The notes under the pieces: model-generated
What the model was told of the DNA's origin: nothing
What the model saw: the letters and a program-made list of their open reading frames with translations, nothing else
The model's database searches: none
Program-made: the position numbers and the translations under genes
Part shown: one piece after another, positions 58,449 through 64,000 of the stretch
Layout of the letters: each line of letters begins with the position of its first letter
How positions within the stretch are numbered: the stretch's first letter is position 1
NCBI RefSeq assembly: GCF_014489575.1
Contig: NZ_CP060789.1
Coordinates: forward strand, 1,922,001-1,986,000
Source of the DNA: Tessaracoccus defluvii
Lineage (GTDB): Bacteria; Actinomycetota; Actinomycetes; Propionibacteriales; Propionibacteriaceae
DNA length: 64,000 bases
Direction of reading: 5' to 3'

Positions 58449-59366
58449 TCAGGCGGCACACCCGTCGTCGCGCCCCTCCACGCGACAGGCACCGGAAGGC
58501 TCGAGCTGGAACGTCGCGTGCGCCACCGAGAAGTGGGCCGCGACACACTCCCGCAGCGACTCCAGGATCTCGACGCTGTGGCCGTCATGGAAGCACTCCT
58601 CCCCCACCACCACGTGAGCGGTGAGCACCGGCAGCCCCGTCGCGACCGTCGAGGCGTGCAGGTCGTGCACGGACTCGACATGCTCAACCCCACCGAGGTG
58701 CACACGCAACTCCTCCAGGTCGAGGTCCGGCGGCGCGAACTCCATCAGCACCCGGGCGGTGTCCCGCAGGAGCAGCAGCGCCCTGGGCACGATGAGGGCG
58801 GCGATGAACAGCGCTGCGATCGCGTCGGCGCGTTGGTAGCCGGTGGTGGCGATCACGATGGCGGAGACGATGACGCCGAGCGAGCCGAGGGCGTCGTTGG
58901 CGACCTCGAGGAACGCCGCCCGCATGTTCATGTTGTGATCGCGACGGGAGCTGAGGATGAGCATGCCTGCCACGTTGGCGGCCAGCCCGATGACGCCGAA
59001 GAACAGAAGTTCCGGCCCGGGTACTTCCGGCGGGTTGATGAGGCGGCGGATGCCCTCGACGGCCGCATACCCGCCGACGGCGAGCAGCAGCGCGGCCTGG
59101 CCGAATGCGGCGATGACCTCGATCCGGCGGAACCCCCAGGTGCGACGCCCAGAGGCCGGGCGGGTCATCAGCGTCGCCGCGACCAGCGCAACGATCAGCC
59201 CTGCGACGTCGGTGAGTGCATGGACCGTGTCCGTCAGCAGCGCCAGGCTGCCAGTGAGGACGGCGCCGACAGCCTGGGCCACCACGACCGAACCGGTGAG
59301 CGCGACGACGACGGCAAGGGCCCCGCGGTGGCCTGACGCCGGCGCGTGAGAGTGACCGGCACCCAT
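58449..59366 (-). CDS. cation diffusion facilitator (CzcD/ZitB-like) metal exporter
   Basis: 305 residues with six transmembrane helices. The metal site of helices 2 and 5 is seen in LLTDTVHALTDVAGL (Asp/His) and in the paired segment near NMRAAFLEVANDALGSLG, and the N-terminus is His-containing (GHSHAPASGH). The C-terminal ~90 residues are the ferredoxin-like cytoplasmic domain. It exports Zn2+ or a similar divalent cation in exchange for protons. The HxxxD-type helix-2/5 residues are compatible with zinc. Its stop lies 54 bp from the GH29 start. Confidence 0.9.
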   Translation of the reverse strand: MGAGHSHAPASGHRGALAVVVALTGSVVVAQAVGAVLTGSLALLTDTVHALTDVAGLIVALVAATLMTRPASGRRTWGFRRIEVIAAFGQAALLLAVGGYAAVEGIRRLINPPEVPGPELLFFGVIGLAANVAGMLILSSRRDHNMNMRAAFLEVANDALGSLGVIVSAIVIATTGYQRADAIAALFIAALIVPRALLLLRDTARVLMEFAPPDLDLEELRVHLGGVEHVESVHDLHASTVATGLPVLTAHVVVGEECFHDGHSVEILESLRECVAAHFSVAHATFQLEPSGACRVEGRDDGCAA

Positions 59367-59382
59367 CAGGCCAGCCGCTTAC

Positions 59383-59898
59383 TCATGGACGATCGGGCCG
59401 TGCCGAGATGCTCGGCGAGCGGAGCGTCAGGTGCAGCAGCGGGTAGGGGCGGCCCGCGTCGTCGACGTCCCTGCGGCCCGACACCTCGAAGCCGTGGGCA
59501 AGATAGAAGCCGAGCGCCTGCTGGTTCTGCTCGTTGACCTCGAGTTCCACCACGCTCTCCTCCCGGATGACGTGGTCGAGCAGTGCTGATCCGACGCCGT
59601 GGTGCCGGTGGTCGTTGTGGACGAACATCATCTCGAGGCGCCCGTCGGCCGTGCCGGTGAACCCCACGGGACGACCGTCCACCTCGGCGACGGTGACGCG
59701 GGCGTTCGGCAGGTAGGCGGCGGCCAGCATTGCCTCGATCTCCCAGAGGTCGGCCTCCTCGACGAAATCGTGGGTGGCGTCGACGGCGCTGCGCCAGACC
59801 TCGACGAGCACGGGGAACTCGTCCTCGTTGATGACCGGGCGGAGCAGGATCGCAGGTCGGGGCCCGGGCCCGGCCGGTGGCTGGACGTCGGCGTTCAT
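59383..59898 (-). CDS. GNAT N-acetyltransferase
   Basis: 171 residues. The acetyl-CoA motif NDHRHHGVGSALLDHVIRE and the C-terminal VNEQNQQALGFYLAHGFEVSG with DDAGRPYPLLHL are characteristic of the putative-acetyltransferase YjaB-like group. Substrate unknown. It starts after a TAGGCT box and the end is 17 bp before the CDF start, so the two may be co-transcribed. Confidence 0.82.
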   Translation of the reverse strand: MNADVQPPAGPGPRPAILLRPVINEDEFPVLVEVWRSAVDATHDFVEEADLWEIEAMLAAAYLPNARVTVAEVDGRPVGFTGTADGRLEMMFVHNDHRHHGVGSALLDHVIREESVVELEVNEQNQQALGFYLAHGFEVSGRRDVDDAGRPYPLLHLTLRSPSISARPDRP

Positions 59899-59904
59899 GC
59901 CGTC

Positions 59905-59910
59905 AGCCTA
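59905..59910 (-). promoter_or_regulatory. -10 box of the YjaB-like acetyltransferase
   Basis: TAGGCT, spacer GACGGC, ATG at 59898. Confidence 0.45.
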
Positions 59911-59913
59911 GTC

Positions 59914-59943
59914 GTCCCCCGCCCCGCGGGAGGGGCGGGGGAC
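59914..59943 (-). terminator. terminator of the MATE gene
   Basis: Perfect 12-bp G/C stem GTCCCCCGCCCC/GGGGCGGGGGAC with loop GCGGGA, 14 bp after the MATE stop; no T tract. It nearly touches the -10 box of the next gene. Confidence 0.6.
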
Positions 59944-59956
59944 GGACCGGCCAGCG

Positions 59957-61342
59957 TCAGGAGGCGCGAGCCACGCGGAGACGACCGGCCCGCAGGGGCT
60001 CGTCGGCGCCGTCCGCCAGTCCGAACATCGCGCGCCGCCAGCCGAACCAGCAGATCGCCACGGGGATCAGGGCACCGATCCAGGCGAGCGGGGCGGCGAG
60101 CGCCACGCCGAAGAAGCCGAGCGGAACCACCAGCAGGAGGCCGGCGGCGGCCCGCAGGATCAGCTCCATGAAGCCGCCGATCGTCGGGATCAGCGTCTCC
60201 CCGAGCCCCTGGACGGTGTTGCGCAGCACGAACACGCTGGCCAGGATCGGGTAGAGCAGGCCCTGCACGACGAGGTAGCCGTGCGCGGCCTCGACGACCT
60301 GCGGGGAGCCGCTGCCGACGAACAGCTGCGCGAGCGGCTCACCGGCGAGGATGACGAACGCGCCGAGGATGACCGCGAGGATCCACGTCAGGAGGCTGAT
60401 CCGCCACACGCCGTGGCGGATGCGGTGCCAGCGGCCGGCGCCGCGGTTCTGCGCCACGAAGGTCGTCAGGGCCAGGCCGAACGACGCGAGCGGAGCGACG
60501 GCCAGCTGGTCGACACGGGCGGCCGCGGTGAACGCGGCGACCGCATCGGAGCCGAGACCGTTGATGGCGTACTGCAGGATGACGGCGCCGATGGCGATCA
60601 CCGACATCTGGAAGCCCATGGCCAGGCCGGGGCGCAGCACCTCGCCGAGCTCACCCGGCGCGGAGCGCCAGTCGGCGCGCGTCAGGTGGAGGTGCGGCAT
60701 ACGACGCGCGATGAGCGCCAGGCAGAGGATCACCGAGATCAGCTGCGCGAGCACCGTCGCGAGGGCCGCGCCAGCCACGCCCCAGCCGAGCCCGCCGATG
60801 AAGGCGACGACGAGCACGACGTTGATGACGCAGCTGATCATCAGGAAGTACAGCGGCGTGCGGCTGTCACCCAATGCGCGGATGACGGCGGCGAGCAGGT
60901 TGTACGCCATGACGATAGGCGCGCCCCAGAAGGAGATGACGAGGAAGACCTCGGCGTCGGCCATCAGGTTGGACGGCGTCTGCATCAGCCGCAGGAGGGA
61001 GCGTGCGCCGACGACGCCGACCGCGGCCACCAGGGCCGCGATACCGACGGAGACGAGGATCGCATTGGCGAAGTACCGGCGCATCAGCGCCATGTCGCCA
61101 GCGCCGAACGCCCTGGCGATCGGAATCGCCAGGCCCCCGGAGGCACCGAAGGTGAAGCCGAGGAGCAGGAACATCAGGCTGCCGGTGGCACCGACGGACG
61201 CGAGGGCGTCGACGCCGATCATGCGGCCGACCACCGCGGCGTCGGTGAACTGGTACACCTGCTGGAACAGGTTGCCGATGAGGAGAGGGATGGTGAAGGC
61301 GACAATAACGCGGGTCGGCGCACCGACGGTCAGGTTGTTCAT
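59957..61342 (-). CDS. MATE family multidrug/toxic compound exporter
   Basis: 461 residues with about twelve transmembrane helices in two homologous halves. The first starts with PTRVIVAFTIPLLIGNLFQQVYQFTDAAVVGRMIG, with the typical NLFQ-x-VY-x-x-x-D motif, and the second near GFQMSVIAIGAVILQYAIN. It is of the DinF/NorM-like type driven by Na+ or H+. The substrate is unknown. Monocistronic; its start is followed upstream by 200 bp without a gene. Confidence 0.9.
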   Translation of the reverse strand: MNNLTVGAPTRVIVAFTIPLLIGNLFQQVYQFTDAAVVGRMIGVDALASVGATGSLMFLLLGFTFGASGGLAIPIARAFGAGDMALMRRYFANAILVSVGIAALVAAVGVVGARSLLRLMQTPSNLMADAEVFLVISFWGAPIVMAYNLLAAVIRALGDSRTPLYFLMISCVINVVLVVAFIGGLGWGVAGAALATVLAQLISVILCLALIARRMPHLHLTRADWRSAPGELGEVLRPGLAMGFQMSVIAIGAVILQYAINGLGSDAVAAFTAAARVDQLAVAPLASFGLALTTFVAQNRGAGRWHRIRHGVWRISLLTWILAVILGAFVILAGEPLAQLFVGSGSPQVVEAAHGYLVVQGLLYPILASVFVLRNTVQGLGETLIPTIGGFMELILRAAAGLLLVVPLGFFGVALAAPLAWIGALIPVAICWFGWRRAMFGLADGADEPLRAGRLRVARAS

Positions 61343-61549
61343 GGAGTTTCTTCGCGCGCTCGTAGAGGCAGTACGTGGGGGTGTGTGGGAAGGTCGCTGG
61401 GCCCGTGCAGTGACGCTCCGGGCAGCTCATTAGCCTACGCTTTTCCACGGCGTGCGCAAGTCGAGGGCGGCGTTTTCCACCGATGACTTAAACGTCACCG
61501 CTACGCCCTCACTCCAAGGGGCCCGTTGCCCCTCGCCGACAGTGTCGAA

Positions 61550-62653
61550 TCAGACGCGTCGATACTGGGCCGTGATCGGGCACTCGAACGGGTCCCGCGC
61601 CGCGAGACCCACCTCGTTCAGGTAGCGGATCACGATGCCGTACGACGTGAGGAGCGACGTCTCGGTGTACGGCACGTCGAGCTTCTCGCAGAACTCGCGC
61701 ACGATCGCCCTCGCCTTCCGCAGGTGCGGGCGGGGCATGTTCGGGAAGAGGTGGTGCTCGATCTGGTAGTTCAGGCCGCCCAGCAGGCTCGTCGCCCACC
61801 AGCCGCCGCGGATGTTCCGCGAGGTACGCACCTGCTTGGAGAAGAAGTCGAGCTTCGCGTCAGGGGCGATCACGGGCATGCCCTTGTGGTTGGGCGCGAA
61901 CGAGGCCCCCATGTACACGCCGAAGACCGCGAGCTGCACGCCCATGAAGGCGAACGCCATGCCGACCGGCAGGAGGAGGAACACCGGCACCAGGATGAGG
62001 GCGAACCTGCCGAACACGATGGCCAGCTCGATCCAGCGCCCCTTCACGGCTCCCCTGGAGAAGAGGTGCTGGAAGCTCAGCCGGTGCAGGTTCAGCCCCT
62101 CGAGCGTGAGCAGCGGGAAGAACAGCCAGCCCTGGCGCAGCGTGATCCAGCGACGCAGGCCCCTCGCGGTGGCCGCGTCCTCCTCCACGAAGGAGATGGT
62201 GTCGATCGCGATGTCGGGGTCCTTCGACACGCGGTTCGGGTTGCCGTGATGGCGGGTGTGCTTGCTGTCCCACCACGAGAAGCTCATGCCGATCGTCCCG
62301 GCGAGGATACGCGCGAGCCGGGCATTCGCAGGGGCGCTGGTGAGGATCTGCTTGTGGCCGGCCTCGTGTGCCAGGAACGCCACCTGGGTGAACAGGACGC
62401 CGAACGCAGCGGCGATGAGCAGCTGGAACCAGCTGTTTCCGAGCAGCACGAAACCGGTGACGGCACCGCTGAGACCGAGAACGATCAGCACGCCGACCAT
62501 CAGGTAGAACCAGCCTGCGCGGCGCAGGAGGCCCTGCTCCTTCACCCGCTGGGACACCTCGGTGTAGGCGCGGATCAGCGGCGGATAGTCAGACGCATCG
62601 ACGTAGCGTCGCCACGTGCGAGCCTGCGGCCTGTCGAGAGTGGAACTGGGCAT
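61550..62653 (-). CDS. membrane fatty acid (acyl-CoA/lipid) desaturase
   Basis: 367 residues. The three His boxes of the diiron site are HEAGH (about residue 94), HTRHH (about 131) and QIEHH (about 297), and four membrane helices surround them. QIEHH in the last box indicates the front-end/acyl-lipid type also seen in actinobacterial DesA3-like and linoleoyl-CoA desaturase-like enzymes. It would introduce a double bond for membrane fluidity, needing ferredoxin or an oxidoreductase partner; none is adjacent. Confidence 0.9.
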   Translation of the reverse strand: MPSSTLDRPQARTWRRYVDASDYPPLIRAYTEVSQRVKEQGLLRRAGWFYLMVGVLIVLGLSGAVTGFVLLGNSWFQLLIAAAFGVLFTQVAFLAHEAGHKQILTSAPANARLARILAGTIGMSFSWWDSKHTRHHGNPNRVSKDPDIAIDTISFVEEDAATARGLRRWITLRQGWLFFPLLTLEGLNLHRLSFQHLFSRGAVKGRWIELAIVFGRFALILVPVFLLLPVGMAFAFMGVQLAVFGVYMGASFAPNHKGMPVIAPDAKLDFFSKQVRTSRNIRGGWWATSLLGGLNYQIEHHLFPNMPRPHLRKARAIVREFCEKLDVPYTETSLLTSYGIVIRYLNEVGLAARDPFECPITAQYRRV

Positions 62654-62802
62654 GATCGGCCCCTGTCCTGTGTCGGGGCGCGAACGCCTCGTCCGGATGC
62701 CAAGGGCGAACGCCGAAAGCTACCACCAACGGTACCCTCCGGCTGAGCAGGGTCCGGGCCATGCCCGAAAGGCGGCACTGCAGGGCCGTGGCCTGGCCGT
62801 GA

Positions 62803-63779
62803 CGGCGGTCGATAGGCTGGCGCGTCGACATCGAGGAGCAGGTTCTCCGGAAGGGCGACTGCACCGTCGGCGCGACCGTCGATCTGATCGAGCACAAGTG
62901 GCTCTGGCTCGACGCCACGCGCAACGACTGCCCCGGCGTGCTCGGCGGTTCCAGCGGCTCCCCGCTCATCGCGGACGGCGAGATCGTGTCGGTCATCAAC
63001 ACCACCAACGGCGGAGTCTCCCCGGAGCTGGGCGACACCTGCTACCTCGGCAAGCCGTGTGAGGTGTCGGGCACGACCGCCACGTTCGAGCCGGACACCA
63101 GCTACGGCGTCGACATCGCGGGGATAGGCTCCTGCTTCGTCGACGGCGTCTTCGCGTTGGGCGAGGCCTGCCCGCTTCCCGGGACGACCCTCGACGCGGT
63201 CAACGGCGGCGGCATCTACAACCTCGACGGCGTCGACGAGGCCGGATTCGGGCCGAGTTGGAGATCCTCCCTGGCGCCGGCGTCGAGGTCGCCGTGCTCC
63301 AGGGGCTGCCGATCGGCGACGGTCGCACCTGCACCGACCCGGCCGCCTACGCGGATGCCGACGTGGTCGCCGTCGACCCGTCGGCGGACACCGCCCAGCT
63401 GCCGGTCTCCCTCCCGGGGACCCACGGATTCTCGCTGGTGTGCGCCGCCGTCCCCGGCAAGGAGGACGCCGCCGCCAGGTTCGTGTTCAGCAGCGACGGC
63501 GTGGGCTCGGCGACTGCGCCGCGGCTGGCCGTCAGCGGCCTGGGCGACGGGGGCGTCATGGTGGACCCGCTGTTCGAGATCCCCGACATCGCGAACCTCC
63601 ACGTGCTCTACGGCCCACCAGCGAGCACCGACTGCGCCGACCGGGACGCCTACTTCCCCTACCGCCGACAGTCGTTCTTCATCGAGGCTGAGGAGTTGCC
63701 GGTCCGCTTCTGCGCCGTCGGTTTCAACATGGCAGGAAACGAGTCGCCGGTCAGCGAACAGGTACTTGAGAAGCCGTAA
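62803..63779 (+). pseudogene. trypsin-like serine protease remnant: 5' truncated and frameshifted
   Basis: The first in-frame stop is at 62800 and no good start exists before the GTG at 62938. The region encodes VDIEEQVLRKGDCTVGATVD... and PGVLGGSSGSPLIADGEIV, in which GSSGSP holds the trypsin-type catalytic Ser. The His and Asp of the triad would be upstream and are missing. At about 63251-63254 one base is lost; the rest (ELEILPGAGVEVAVLQG to QVLEKP) continues in another frame. It carries several Cys typical of an exported protein but has no signal peptide. Confidence 0.6.
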
Positions 63780-63872
63780 CCCTCCGGGACCGCCCCCGAC
63801 GGCACAGCCTGGGACCGGGCTCTCGGCCGGGGGTGGTAATTCGCCCCTCGGATCCGTGGGAAAATGGGGTAT

Positions 63873-64000
63873 GTGAACAGCGCACCCCCAGCCATCAAGA
63901 AGATCGTCGGTAGCAAAGCGGGCCAGGTGCCCTGGGCGCGTGAGGCGGTCGGCGTGTTGCGCGAAACCGCCTCCCACTACGGCGCCACCATCACCTACCC
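63873..64000 (+). CDS. 5' end of an unrecognised gene
   Basis: Begins with GTG at 63873 and runs in frame to the window end (43 residues). It opens NSAPPAIKKIVGSKAGQVPW and continues helical and basic. No family recognised from this much. A GTG 2 bases after an ATG-TGA makes the start slightly uncertain; there is no Shine-Dalgarno sequence, and AAAATGGGGTAT lies just upstream. Confidence 0.4.
   Translation, partial: MNSAPPAIKKIVGSKAGQVPWAREAVGVLRETASHYGATITY

Overview
The window is 64 kb of G+C-rich DNA from an actinobacterium. The gene neighbourhoods suggest a member of the Propionibacteriaceae, but this is inferred from gene order and codon bias, not from a 16S search. Many genes appear to be leaderless: a TAnnnT -10 box lies 5-7 bases before the start codon. 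At least nine reading frames are broken by what looks like one missing base, mostly in G/C runs. I read these mainly as consensus errors and annotate across them, stating each position.

1-20.3 kb, housekeeping. A diaminopimelate (lysine/peptidoglycan) neighbourhood holds a LOG-family protein, dapE, dapD, dapC and fdxA. It is split between dapE and dapD by a compact type VII-secretion-like locus: an unknown candidate effector, a SUKH-type immunity-like protein, a YbaB-like protein, an EspC/WXG-like helical protein and a WXG-like membrane protein. Then come a VanW-family wall protein, sppA, transketolase, a phosphoribosyltransferase, acetyltransferases, a mutarotase-like protein, a Nudix hydrolase and a nicotinamidase.

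20.3-30.5 kb, accessory island. IS1634-type ends in inverted orientation bound a scarred segment that carries a truncated thiosulfate-transporter gene, tusA, a secreted DUF2599-like protein, a histidine kinase cut by an IS256 fragment, and an IS1634 copy interrupted by an intact IS21 element with a 4-bp target duplication. About 260-310 bp of flanking DNA is present on both sides. It contains a 19-bp tandem array and a 93-bp element with 12-bp terminal inverted repeats, and further copies of that element lie just beyond the rRNA operon.

30.5-36.3 kb, one rRNA operon on the minus strand (16S-23S-5S, no spacer tRNA), with three tandem promoters, a pre-23S processing stem and a strong terminator.

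36.3-58.4 kb, glycan catabolism. After a CBS protein and cysE comes a large alpha-L-fucoside locus. One unit has a LacI regulator, GH95 and GH1. A divergent unit has an MFS transporter, a GH2-DUF2804 fusion enzyme and a DUF2207 membrane protein. An ABC operon has a lipoprotein, two permeases, a ROK kinase, an M81 protein and GH29, faced by a divergent ROK regulator. A second GH29 follows. Together they predict import and trimming of fucosylated, beta-linked oligosaccharides. The ABC ATPase and the fucose catabolic enzymes are not in the window.

58.4-64 kb: a cation diffusion facilitator, an acetyltransferase, a MATE exporter, a fatty acid desaturase, a 5'-truncated trypsin-like gene and the first bases of one more gene.
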